DNA of 64,000 nt, from the NCBI GenBank assembly GCA_013334965.1, contig JAAXWO010000001.1, forward strand, positions 62,001-126,000, in the 5' to 3' direction. The notes below the pieces were generated by a model that was given only the letters and a program-made list of their open reading frames with translations, was not told where the DNA came from and did no database searches. The stretch's first letter is position 1. Every line of letters starts with the position of its first letter. The position numbers and the translations under genes are program-made. Below, in pieces: positions 38,885-48,053 of this stretch. The DNA is from Chlorobiaceae bacterium (GTDB taxonomy: Bacteria; Bacteroidota; Chlorobiia; Chlorobiales; Chlorobiaceae).

Positions 38885-39587
38885 AGCACATGGGAACGCG
38901 GAGCCCCAGCTCCGCAACAAAGACGTCAACGAATGGCGATCTCGTGGGTATCTTCCTCATCGAGACTGTTTCGGGTTGTTGCAATCCATCACCTGTCGTT
39001 TAGCCGACAGCTTGCCACAAGAAAAGCTACGGCAGCTGGATGAGGAGTTGGTGAAGATGAAGGGGGATGCGGAGCTGGGGCTCCGCGTTCCCAGTGAAAA
39101 CGGTCCGGAGCTGGGGCTCCGCGTTCCCGGTAAAGACCACATTTCCAGCCTGGAAACGGAAAAGCATAAACGGATAGAAGCATGGCTTGATGCCGGAATG
39201 GGTTGCTGTGCTTTGCGTCATCCGCAGATGGCTGCTGTGATGCAAGACACCTTACTGAAATTTGATCAGGAGAAATACCACCTTTTGGCGTGGTGCATCA
39301 TGCCCAATCATCTGCATGTGCTGATTGAGCCCAAGGTTCCGTTGTCAGCAATAGTTCAGTCGTGGAAATCATTTACAGGCCGTTGGGCGATGAAATATGG
39401 TGCGGAGCTGGGGCTCCGCGCTCCCAGGTTTTGGATGCCCGATTATTGGGATCGTTATATCCGGGATGAAAAACACCTGCGGTCGGTCATTGACTATATA
39501 CACAACAACCCGGTGAAAGCAGGTCTGTGCCGGAAAGAAACTGACTGGCCCTGGAGCAGCGCATATATTTTCAATCCTGCAATATAG
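38877..39587 (+). CDS. REP-associated tyrosine transposase (RAYT, Y1/HUH family)
   Basis: RGYLPHRD, LLAWCIMPNHLHVLIEP (HUH), WDRYIRDEKHLRSVIDYIHNNPVKAGL, WPWSSA; overlaps the hsdS stop. Confidence 0.92.
   Translation: MSEAHGNAEPQLRNKDVNEWRSRGYLPHRDCFGLLQSITCRLADSLPQEKLRQLDEELVKMKGDAELGLRVPSENGPELGLRVPGKDHISSLETEKHKRIEAWLDAGMGCCALRHPQMAAVMQDTLLKFDQEKYHLLAWCIMPNHLHVLIEPKVPLSAIVQSWKSFTGRWAMKYGAELGLRAPRFWMPDYWDRYIRDEKHLRSVIDYIHNNPVKAGLCRKETDWPWSSAYIFNPAI
38892..38915 (-). repeat. REP-like palindrome, copy 1 (inverted relative to copies 2-4)
   Basis: GGGAACGCGGAGCCCCAGCTCCGC. Confidence 0.88.
39069..39092 (+). repeat. REP-like palindrome, copy 2
   Basis: GCGGAGC-TGGG-GCTCCGC-GTTCCC, encodes AELGLRVP in frame. 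Confidence 0.9.
39105..39128 (+). repeat. REP-like palindrome, copy 3
   Basis: CCGGAGCTGGGGCTCCGCGTTCCC, encodes PELGLRVP in frame. Confidence 0.9.
39402..39425 (+). repeat. REP-like palindrome, copy 4
   Basis: GCGGAGCTGGGGCTCCGCGCTCCC, encodes AELGLRAP in frame. Confidence 0.9.
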
Positions 39588-39610
39588 AACCAATATAGGG
39601 GTGCGTAATT

Positions 39611-39844
39611 ATGGCAATCGGAAAGAACCAACATGTGGTGAAGCATCCGGAAGGATGGGCTGTCAAAGGGGCAGGGAATAGCAAGGCAACGAGAGTAACC
39701 CCAACACAGGCCGAAGCGATACAGATCGCACAGAATATCGCCAGAAACCAGCACTCGGATACCAAAATTCATGGCGAGAACGGCAGGATCAGGGCCGGCA
39801 ACAGCTATGGACCGGATTCCTGCCCACCAAAAGATCAAAAGTAA
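39611..39844 (+). CDS. DUF2188 domain protein
   Basis: QHVVKHPEGWAVKGAGNSKATRVTPTQAEAIQIAQNIARNQ. Confidence 0.85.
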   Translation: MAIGKNQHVVKHPEGWAVKGAGNSKATRVTPTQAEAIQIAQNIARNQHSDTKIHGENGRIRAGNSYGPDSCPPKDQK

Positions 39845-39855
39845 GATAAACTGTT

Positions 39856-40689
39856 ATGGGTAAGAAACTGGTGAATATGGCGATTGCCTATGATTTCGAT
39901 GGAACGTTGGCTCCGGGTAACATGCAGGAGTATGATTTTATTCCGAAACTCCGCATGAAATCGAAGGGCTTCTGGAATGATGTATCCAGCCATGCTCGGG
40001 AACAGAATGCTGATCAGATTCTGGCTTATATGCATCTGATGCTCAAAAAAGCTGAAAGCGCAGAGGTTCAAGTGAGGAAGAGTGATTTTCACAAATACGG
40101 TGAGCAGATAAAACTGTTTCCCGGAGTGGTCGAATGGTTTCAGCGTATCAATGAGTATGGAAGGGAGAAGAACATACGGGTCGAACATTACATCGTGTCG
40201 TCAGGCCTCAGGGAGATGGTTGAGGGGACTCCGATATCCAAAGAGTTTCAGGCGATCTATGCTTCCGGATTCATGTATGACCATCATGGCGTTGCCTGTT
40301 GGCCAGCACTTGCCATTAACTACACCACGAAAACCCAGTATCTCTTCCGGATCAACAAAGGCAGTTTGGACGTCTCTGACAACAGTGTCATCAATTCATA
40401 TGTGCCGCATGAACAACGCCCAGTTCCATTCGAAAACATGATTTTCATCGGTGACGGTGAAACCGATATTCCCTGCATGAGGCTGGTCAAGGATCAGGGA
40501 GGGCATTCGATTTCGGTTTATAAGTCTAATAAAAACGGAGCGAAAAAAGCCGCTGAGCAATTGCTTAACGACAAAAGGGTGACGCTCATTGCTCCTGCTG
40601 ATTATCGTGAAGGCAAGACAATTGATATGGCGGTCAAGGCGATGATCGATAAGGTTGACGCACGATCAAAGATTCTCGGGATGAAATAG
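39856..40689 (+). CDS. HAD-family hydrolase
   Basis: AYDFDGTLAPGN (DxDGT), VSSGLREMV, FIGDGETDIPCM. Confidence 0.87.
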   Translation: MGKKLVNMAIAYDFDGTLAPGNMQEYDFIPKLRMKSKGFWNDVSSHAREQNADQILAYMHLMLKKAESAEVQVRKSDFHKYGEQIKLFPGVVEWFQRINEYGREKNIRVEHYIVSSGLREMVEGTPISKEFQAIYASGFMYDHHGVACWPALAINYTTKTQYLFRINKGSLDVSDNSVINSYVPHEQRPVPFENMIFIGDGETDIPCMRLVKDQGGHSISVYKSNKNGAKKAAEQLLNDKRVTLIAPADYREGKTIDMAVKAMIDKVDARSKILGMK

Positions 40690-40702
40690 ATGCAGAATAA
40701 TT

Positions 40703-40888
40703 ATGCTTGACTTCAATATGCTCGACAAGCTCAAGCGAAGGCTTGACTCGTTCCTCCCGCTTCCTCCAGAGATGGTGTTCAATCTGCATCAATATCTTGT
40801 TCTGCGATGGACCTATAATTCGAACGACACAGAATGGAGATGTTGTCGAAGAAGGATTCAAACCATATTGGCAAGCCTTGGGAGTTAA
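40703..40888 (+). pseudogene. Possible truncated N-terminus of a Fic-family protein
   Basis: DKLKRRLDSFLPLPPEMVFNLHQYLVLRWTYNSN resembles the Fic N-terminal segment before (A)IEGN; the frame then diverges and stops. Confidence 0.45.
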
Positions 40889-40891
40889 CTC

Positions 40892-41905
40892 ATGAGCGAT
40901 TCTGAATTTTTGCTTTATCAGGCTTCCGACGGTAAGATCACCGTTGATGTCTGGTTGGAGGATGAGACTGTCTGGTTGACGCAGGCGCATTTATGCGATC
41001 TGTTCCAGAAATCGAAACCGACGATCAGTGAGCATATCAAGCACATTTTTGACGAGGGTGAACTGGTCGAAACGTCAGTTGTTCGGAATTTCCGAACAAC
41101 TGCTTCTGATGGAAAAGCCTATGACGTTCGTTACTACAATCTCGACGTGATTATTTCGGTCGGGTATCGGGTTAAATCGCATCAGGGTACCCAGTTCCGG
41201 ATTTGGGCAACCCAGCGCCTGAAAGAGTACATCGTCAAAGGTTTCGCCTTGAATGATGAGCGCTTCAAGAGCGGCAGTTCAATGAACTATTTCACGGAGT
41301 TGCAGGAGCGCATCCGCGAAATCAGGCTCTCCGAACGGTTATTCTACCAGAAAATCAAGGATATCTATGCCACCAGCATCGATTACGACCCAAAGGACGA
41401 GAAGACGATAGAGTTCTTCAAGATCGTCCAGAATAAATTGCTCTGGGCAATCAGCGAGCAGACGGCCGCGGAACTGGTGTACCGTCGAGCAAATGCGGAT
41501 TTGCCATTGATGGGCATGCAGTCGTTCGATAAAAAAGGTGTTCCGGTTCGCAAGGACGATGCGGGGATTGCCAAGAACTATCTCGATCATGATGAGATCA
41601 GACTGTTAGGGCTGCTGGTGGAGCAGTATCTGGCATTCGCTGAAGCCATGGCACAGCAGCGAACACCCATGTCGATGCAGAACTGGATTCAGCGGCTGGA
41701 TGCGATCATTCAGCTTAACGGACGTGAGCTGCTTACCCATGCAGGAAAGATCAGTCATCAACTGGCGATTGAGAAATCAAGTCGTGAGTATGAAAAATAT
41801 AGAGAGAATCAGAAGCAGCAGCAGCGTGAAGAGAGTCTGAGGGAGTTGGAAACGGATCTCAGGAAACTTAAGCCAGGTAAACAAACGGGTAAGGGAAATG
41901 AGTGA
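40892..41905 (+). CDS. RhuM-family protein
   Basis: LWLTQAHLCDLFQ-like VWLTQAHLCDLFQKSKPTISEHIKHIFDEGEL, YYNLDVIISVGYRVKSHQGTQFRIWATQRLKEYIVKGF. Confidence 0.92.
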   Translation: MSDSEFLLYQASDGKITVDVWLEDETVWLTQAHLCDLFQKSKPTISEHIKHIFDEGELVETSVVRNFRTTASDGKAYDVRYYNLDVIISVGYRVKSHQGTQFRIWATQRLKEYIVKGFALNDERFKSGSSMNYFTELQERIREIRLSERLFYQKIKDIYATSIDYDPKDEKTIEFFKIVQNKLLWAISEQTAAELVYRRANADLPLMGMQSFDKKGVPVRKDDAGIAKNYLDHDEIRLLGLLVEQYLAFAEAMAQQRTPMSMQNWIQRLDAIIQLNGRELLTHAGKISHQLAIEKSSREYEKYRENQKQQQREESLRELETDLRKLKPGKQTGKGNE

Positions 41906-44900
41906 TTTTCAGACAAATGAACAGTATCTGTCCCAGATTCCGGCTTTGCAGCTCCTGACAGGGCTGGGCTATGAATACCTTACACCGGCTGAGGCGCTCC
42001 GTGAACGGCAGCAGCGGACTTCGAATGTCTTGCTCGAGAACATCCTGCGCAGCCAGCTCAAGGAGATCAACCGTATCAGGTACAAGGGGAGTGAGTATCT
42101 CTTCAGCGAGGAGAATATCCAGTCTGCCATCCAGAAGCTGAAAAACATCAAGTACGATGGGTTGCTGAGAACCAATGAGGCGGTGTATGATCTCATTACG
42201 CTCGGAACAGCCATGGAACAGGCCATCGAGGGGGATTCCAAGAGCTTCAATCTGAACTACATCGACTGGCGCAATCCGGACCGGAACAGTTTTCATGTCA
42301 CGGTTGAGTTCAGCGTTGAGCGCTCCCGGAGCACAGAGACGACCCGGCCGGATATCGTTCTTTTCGTCAACGGCATCCCGTTTTGCGTGATCGAGTGCAA
42401 GTCTCCGACAACCGAAATCGATCAGGCGGTTTCACAGTCCATCAGAAACCAGAACGACGACTTTATCCCGAAGTTGTTCGTCTATACCCAGTTGCTTCTT
42501 GCTCTGAACAAAAATAGTTCCATGTATGCTACGACGGGAACAGCGGTCAAGTTCTGGAGTGTATGGAAAGAATTCGGAAAAGATCAGGCGGGTGTGCCGA
42601 GTAAGATGTTGACCACATTGAAGCAGAAGCCTTTGTCTGATGAACTGCGAAAGAAAATCTCGAATACCTTTCATTGCCAATTGCCTGAAGTCCAGTCTCA
42701 ACTGGTAACCCCACAGGATGAAGCCCTGTATTCGCTTTGCCGACCGGAAAGGCTTCTTGAACTGGCCTGGAAGTTTACTGTTTTTGATGGCGGATTCAGG
42801 AAAATTGCCCGGTATCAGCAGTACTTCGTCGTCAAGTCGACGTTGAACCGTGTCAAGCAATACAATAATAGCGGAACTCGCAAAGGCGGGGTTATCTGGC
42901 ATACGCAGGGGTCGGGCAAATCCCTGACCATGGTGATGCTGGCCCGCAATCTTGCCCTCGATCCCGAAATACAGAATCCCCGTATCGTTCTTGTCACAGA
43001 CCGCGACGATCTGGACCGGCAGCTTGGCAATACCTTTGCGGCCTGCGGTCTTGAAGCCAATCGTGCAACGTCGGGCAGGAACCTGCTTGAACTGGTGTCC
43101 GAAAAGAGGTCCGGTATCGTCACCACACTTATTCACAAGTTTGACAAGGCATTCTCCATCAGCAAGTACCGTGATGATTCCCCCGATATTTTCATTCTTG
43201 TTGATGAGAGCCATCGAACCCAGTTTGGTTCGTTTGCCGCCAGGATGCGCCAGATGTTCCCGCATGCCTGCTACCTTGGATTCACGGGAACTCCGTTGCT
43301 GAAGAAGGAGAAAAACAACTTCACCAGATTCGGGAAACTTGTCGAGCCCCATTATTCGATTTCACAGGCGGTTGAAGATGGTGCGGTCGTTCCGCTGCTC
43401 TATGAGGGGCGTCATGTGGAGATGACCCAGAACAAGGCTGCAGTGGATCTGTGGTTCGAGCGTCATACTCAGGGATTGACCAGAGAGCAGCAGGCGGACC
43501 TGAAACGCAAGTATGCTCGTGCTGAAATGCTGAACAAGACGGATCAGGTTATTTTCATGCGAGCTTTCGATATCAGCGAACATTTCCGCGCCAACTGGCA
43601 GGGAACGGGGTTCAAGGCCCAACTGGTTTCGCCAAACAAGGCGTCCGCGCTGAAATATCATGCCTGTCTCAACGAGATCGGGGTGGTCAGTTCCGAAGTC
43701 CTCATTTCTCCTCCGGATATGCGCGAAGGCTTTGAAGAAACCGATGATGAGCCGCGCGACGAGGTGGTGAAATTCTGGCAGAAGATGATGAAGCGCTATG
43801 GCTCCGAGGAGGAGTACACCAAGCAGCTTATCAACCAGTTCAAGCATGGCAGCGATCCGGAAATCCTGATTGTGGTCGATAAACTCCTGACCGGTTTCGA
43901 TGCGCCCCGGAATGCTGTTCTCTATTTATGCAGGGTTCTCAAGGAGCATACGCTGTTGCAGGCTATCGCACGGGTGAACCGTATTCATGAGGGAAAGGAG
44001 TTTGGCTTTATCGTCGATTATGCGAACGTGCTCGGGGAGTTGGACAAAGCCCTGACCATGTACAGTGCGTTTGAAGGGTTCGATGAAGCCGACCTTGCCG
44101 GAACCCTTACCTCCATCAACAGCGAGATCGAAAAACTGCCGACTCGGTATTCGGACCTGTGGGACCTTTTTAAAACCGTTAAAAACTCTTACGACGAGGA
44201 GGCTTATGAGCTTTTGCTTGCCGATGATGAACTGAGGGCTGAGTTTTACAGGCGACTTACCGAATTTGGCAAGAGTCTCGCTATTGCGCTCTCATCCGAG
44301 AAGTTTCTGGAGGAGACGGCTGAACAAATGCTGTCACGATATAAAACTGATCTCAGGAAGTTTCAGTCTCTCCGGGCATCCGTCCAGTTACGTTATGCCG
44401 AATCCGTTGATTACCGGGAATACGAGCCTAAAATCAGGAAGCTGCTTGATACCCACATTCAGGCTGACGAGGTGATCCAGCTCAATGAGCCGGTGAACAT
44501 TTTTGATGACCACATGTTCAATCAGGTCAAAGAGGAGCAGGGTGTATATCGTAAGGGGAAAACAACGGCTTCCCGTGCTGATACGATTGCCCATGCCACA
44601 AAAAAGGCGATAACGGAAAGAATGGATGAAGATCCTGCTTTTTACCAGAAGTTTTCCCGATTGATCCAGCAAGCCATCGAGGATTTCAGGGCAAAAAGGA
44701 TATCTGACCTGGAATATCTGCATAAAGTCGTCGATATCCGGAACAATGTTGTCGGCAAGGTTCATGACGACGTTCCCGATACCCTTGCCGGAAATGAAGA
44801 TGCCATGGCCTATTACGGAGTGTTGAAGCCCTTTCTTGAAAAGCAGGATCAGGATGCACAGGTGCTTGAGAGTGCTGCTTCCTGTATGGCAGTGGCGATA

Positions 44901-45095
44901 TGTGAGATTCTCGTGAAACACAGGAAAGTTCATTTCTGGGATGACGAAGATGCTCAGAACCAGGCTATAAACGAAATTGACGATTACCTCTACGATGAAC
45001 TGAAAATCAGCAGAGGGTTCGCCTTGTCTGTTGATGAGATGGACGAGATCATTGCCAAAGTCATGCTGGTGGCCAGGCACAGAAGTCATGGATAA
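41898..45095 (+). CDS. hsdR: Type I restriction endonuclease subunit HsdR
   Basis: FCVIECKSP nuclease motif, HTQGSGKSLTM Walker A, LVDESHRTQFG DEAH-like motif, helicase C-terminal RVNRIHEGKEFGFIVDY. Confidence 0.96.
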   Translation: MSDFQTNEQYLSQIPALQLLTGLGYEYLTPAEALRERQQRTSNVLLENILRSQLKEINRIRYKGSEYLFSEENIQSAIQKLKNIKYDGLLRTNEAVYDLITLGTAMEQAIEGDSKSFNLNYIDWRNPDRNSFHVTVEFSVERSRSTETTRPDIVLFVNGIPFCVIECKSPTTEIDQAVSQSIRNQNDDFIPKLFVYTQLLLALNKNSSMYATTGTAVKFWSVWKEFGKDQAGVPSKMLTTLKQKPLSDELRKKISNTFHCQLPEVQSQLVTPQDEALYSLCRPERLLELAWKFTVFDGGFRKIARYQQYFVVKSTLNRVKQYNNSGTRKGGVIWHTQGSGKSLTMVMLARNLALDPEIQNPRIVLVTDRDDLDRQLGNTFAACGLEANRATSGRNLLELVSEKRSGIVTTLIHKFDKAFSISKYRDDSPDIFILVDESHRTQFGSFAARMRQMFPHACYLGFTGTPLLKKEKNNFTRFGKLVEPHYSISQAVEDGAVVPLLYEGRHVEMTQNKAAVDLWFERHTQGLTREQQADLKRKYARAEMLNKTDQVIFMRAFDISEHFRANWQGTGFKAQLVSPNKASALKYHACLNEIGVVSSEVLISPPDMREGFEETDDEPRDEVVKFWQKMMKRYGSEEEYTKQLINQFKHGSDPEILIVVDKLLTGFDAPRNAVLYLCRVLKEHTLLQAIARVNRIHEGKEFGFIVDYANVLGELDKALTMYSAFEGFDEADLAGTLTSINSEIEKLPTRYSDLWDLFKTVKNSYDEEAYELLLADDELRAEFYRRLTEFGKSLAIALSSEKFLEETAEQMLSRYKTDLRKFQSLRASVQLRYAESVDYREYEPKIRKLLDTHIQADEVIQLNEPVNIFDDHMFNQVKEEQGVYRKGKTTASRADTIAHATKKAITERMDEDPAFYQKFSRLIQQAIEDFRAKRISDLEYLHKVVDIRNNVVGKVHDDVPDTLAGNEDAMAYYGVLKPFLEKQDQDAQVLESAASCMAVAICEILVKHRKVHFWDDEDAQNQAINEIDDYLYDELKISRGFALSVDEMDEIIAKVMLVARHRSHG

Positions 45096-45825
45096 TCGGG
45101 CATGTTGTATGAATGAGATTGATGGCTTTCAACTGAAATACGGCGGGAGGACTATCGAATACAATCTGTTGTATTGCGACAGAAAGACCATGGAAATTGC
45201 AGTTCTTCCTGACTGTTCAGTCATCGTGAAAGCTCCGCTTGACGCCGGTATGGATTTGATTGAAAGCAGGTTGGCAAAGAGAGCGCGATGGATTGTGCGG
45301 CAGATGAACTACTTCGGGCAGTTTAACCCCAAAACGCCCGAGCGTTGCTATGTCTCAGGAGAGACCCATTTGTACCTTGGTCGGCAATACCGTTTGAAAA
45401 TCGTTCAAGGTACAGAGAATACGGTCAAACTGACCCGTGGTTATTTCCTTGTGACCACAAAAGATATGCTGGGTTCTGATGTTGCAGGAAAGCTTATGGA
45501 AAAGTGGTATCTGGAAAAAGCAAAGGAGCAATTCAAGGAAAGCCTTGATCGTTGCCTGGTAAAGTTGAAGGAATATCCGGTTGTCAGACCTCATGTATCG
45601 ATAAAGCGAATGCAGAAACGGTGGGGAAGTTTGTCAGACAAAGGAACCATGACGCTCAACAGGGATTTGATCCGGGCACCCCGGGAGTGCATTGACTATG
45701 TTGTTACCCATGAGTTGTGTCATCAGCTATGCCGGGATCACAGTTCCGACTTCTATAATTTGCTCGATGCCGTTATCCCTGGTTGGCAAAAGGTCAAGCA
45801 CCGGCTTGAACTCAGCATGATATGA
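45088..45825 (+). CDS. YgjP-like (M48/SprT-related) metallopeptidase
   Basis: VTHELCHQLCRDHSSDFY zinc motif, KRMQKRWGSLSDKGTMTLN; start overlaps hsdR. Confidence 0.88.
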   Translation: MDNRACCMNEIDGFQLKYGGRTIEYNLLYCDRKTMEIAVLPDCSVIVKAPLDAGMDLIESRLAKRARWIVRQMNYFGQFNPKTPERCYVSGETHLYLGRQYRLKIVQGTENTVKLTRGYFLVTTKDMLGSDVAGKLMEKWYLEKAKEQFKESLDRCLVKLKEYPVVRPHVSIKRMQKRWGSLSDKGTMTLNRDLIRAPRECIDYVVTHELCHQLCRDHSSDFYNLLDAVIPGWQKVKHRLELSMI

Positions 45826-45826
45826 A

Positions 45827-45998
45827 GGACCAAAAGGACGAAGAGCAGGAGTGTCTTTTCGGGGGGTTGAGTTTTTGGTTTGCTGATGATATGTACAAGG
45901 TTCCCGAGATAAGAGGGACTTAAAGGACCAAAAGGACAAGAGAAAATATTCTTCTCTTCGCCCTTGAGTCCTTTAAGTCCCTTTCGTCCTTTTGGTCC
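45827..45998. repeat. Nested inverted repeats between convergent genes
   Basis: Outer GGACCAAAAGGACGAA (45827-45842)/TTCGTCCTTTTGGTCC (45983-45998); inner GGGACTTAAAGGAC (45915-45928)/GTCCTTTAAGTCCC (45968-45981), all perfect. Confidence 0.88.
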
Positions 45999-46013
45999 CT
46001 TGAGTTATTGCCT

Positions 46014-47288
46014 TCAATGCACCGAGCACGAAATGCAGGGATCGTAGGATCTCACCAGCATCACGCAGAGTTTTTCTGTCTCCTGTTCGCTCTTGCCTTC
46101 CGCAAGCGCCTGTTCGGCCAGGGCGTGCAGGTCGTAGTGGATGTTGGCGTTGTTCTGTGTGGTCGGGATGATGCAGTCGGCCTTGATGACCTTGCCCTCA
46201 TCGTCGGTTTCCATGTGGTGGTAGAGAATTCCCCTTGGGGCCTCCACGGCTCCGGTGGCCGATCCAGCTTTCGGTTTGTATGAAACCCTGATGTCGCGCA
46301 GTTCGTCATCGAGCAGCCAGTTGATGAGCGTATCGGCCTCCTCGATGATCTGGTGGCACTCCACGAGCTGGGCGACGTTGTTCATGAAGGGGTTGTGACA
46401 GACCGGTTCCAGCCCGAAAGCTGCGGCAGCCGCTTTCGCGCCTGGAAGGAGAAGGTCGTAATTGTTGTTGAATCGCGCCAGTGAGCCTGCTGCCGAAGAC
46501 TGCCTGCTCAGTTTCGTGAACTTCGAGGTCGAGAAATCGGTCAGGTACTCGTTGGTCATCTCCAGGTAATCGTTTTCGTCGCGGACGACGCCGTCTGTTG
46601 AAACCAGATCTCCGCCGATGTATGGGTAGCTCTTGCCGTCATGCAGCGAGATGAATTCGGTTTCACGCACGAAGTCCGGCAGGGTGAGCGTCCTGAAAAA
46701 TGCCGTCGTTTTTTCGAGTGCGGGCCTGCATTCGGCGATCTTCGTCTTGAGCTCCAGAAGCCGTTGTTTCGACGGCGCCTTGCTCAAACCGCCGAGCACG
46801 AGGCTGACCGGGTGGGTGCAGCGTCCACAGGTGGCGATGCTCAGCGCGTTGCCGAGCTCCTTGAGCATGAGGCCTGCCTGTACGATCTCCGGGTGCGATT
46901 GCATGATCGGCAATGCGCTCGGTGCGTTCAGGAAGTCGGGGGCGGCAAGGAAGAACAGGTGAAGCGCATGGCTCGACAGGGTCTCCCCGTGCATGGCAAG
47001 GAGCCTGATGATCCTTGCTGTTTCAGGCGGAGTGATCTCCATGGCGCGTTCGAGCGCCCGGATGCTTGCCAGCGTATGGCTGATGGAGCAGATGCCGCAG
47101 ATCCTCGATGTCAGGAAGGGCGCCCTTTCTGCGCTGATGCCCTTGATCATCGCTTCGAAGAACCTCGGGGTTTCGATTACGGCCCATTTCGCTTCGGTGA
47201 GCCGTCCCTCCCTGACCGCGATGTGGATGTTTCCATGCCCTTCGACCCTGGTCAGGTGGCGGATATCGATGTTGAAATCAACGTTCAT
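46014..47288 (-). CDS. NiFe hydrogenase large subunit (group 3 sulfhydrogenase-type alpha subunit)
   Basis: RICGIC (L1), terminal DPCISCSVH (L2). Confidence 0.93.
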   Translation of the reverse strand: MNVDFNIDIRHLTRVEGHGNIHIAVREGRLTEAKWAVIETPRFFEAMIKGISAERAPFLTSRICGICSISHTLASIRALERAMEITPPETARIIRLLAMHGETLSSHALHLFFLAAPDFLNAPSALPIMQSHPEIVQAGLMLKELGNALSIATCGRCTHPVSLVLGGLSKAPSKQRLLELKTKIAECRPALEKTTAFFRTLTLPDFVRETEFISLHDGKSYPYIGGDLVSTDGVVRDENDYLEMTNEYLTDFSTSKFTKLSRQSSAAGSLARFNNNYDLLLPGAKAAAAAFGLEPVCHNPFMNNVAQLVECHQIIEEADTLINWLLDDELRDIRVSYKPKAGSATGAVEAPRGILYHHMETDDEGKVIKADCIIPTTQNNANIHYDLHALAEQALAEGKSEQETEKLCVMLVRSYDPCISCSVH

Positions 47289-48043
47289 GTGTCAAGGTAT
47301 TCTGCGAACCCGTTGTAGAATGAAAGTTTTTCCCTCATGTCGGCAATGCTGAGCTGTTTGTCCTTGACCAGCTGCTTGAACGAGGCGAAGTTGATGTCAT
47401 CTGCCGGACCCCGGCAGCCGAGGCAGGGGGTTTTTCCGGTAGGACATACCGCATCGCAACCGGCCCTCGAAATCGGCCCGAGGCAAATTTCGCCAAGGTC
47501 GAAGAGGCAGGTGTTGAGTTTCTGCTTGCAGTCCACGCAGACCGGGTATTTCGGCAGGCTGACCTGCGAGCGTGTGACCACGCCGATCACAATCCTTTCG
47601 ACCTCCTCTTTGGATACCGGGCAGCCGGGGATCGACAGATCGACCTGGACGATGTCGCTGATCTTCATGGAGGGCATCGTGTCGATCGTTTTGCCGTCAT
47701 AGACCTCGCGGATCGCTTCATCCTGCGGAATACGGTTCTTGAGGTTGTTGACTCCGCCGAAACAGGCGCAGCTTCCGAAGGCGATGAGGACCGTTGCCTG
47801 TGCCCGGATCGCCTTGAGCCGGTCGATCTCGTCGCTGCGGGTGATGCTGCCTTCGACCAGGGCGATGTCATAGTCGTTGTGCCGCTCCGAGGAGATCTCC
47901 CTGAAGTTGCGGATGTCGAGCAGGTTGAGGAAGTCCGGAAGGGTCGACTCTTTGTTGGCCAGTTGCAGCTGGCACCCTTCGCAGCAGGTGAAGTCGAACG
48001 AGCCGACCTTCACCTTATCCATTTTAAAGCCGAGATGGTTCAT
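47285..48043 (-). CDS. NiFe hydrogenase small (delta) subunit
   Basis: [29 protein letters not shown], further Cys-rich C-terminus. Confidence 0.92.
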   Translation of the reverse strand: MNHLGFKMDKVKVGSFDFTCCEGCQLQLANKESTLPDFLNLLDIRNFREISSERHNDYDIALVEGSITRSDEIDRLKAIRAQATVLIAFGSCACFGGVNNLKNRIPQDEAIREVYDGKTIDTMPSMKISDIVQVDLSIPGCPVSKEEVERIVIGVVTRSQVSLPKYPVCVDCKQKLNTCLFDLGEICLGPISRAGCDAVCPTGKTPCLGCRGPADDINFASFKQLVKDKQLSIADMREKLSFYNGFAEYLDT

Positions 48044-48053
48044 GAGTGTTTTG

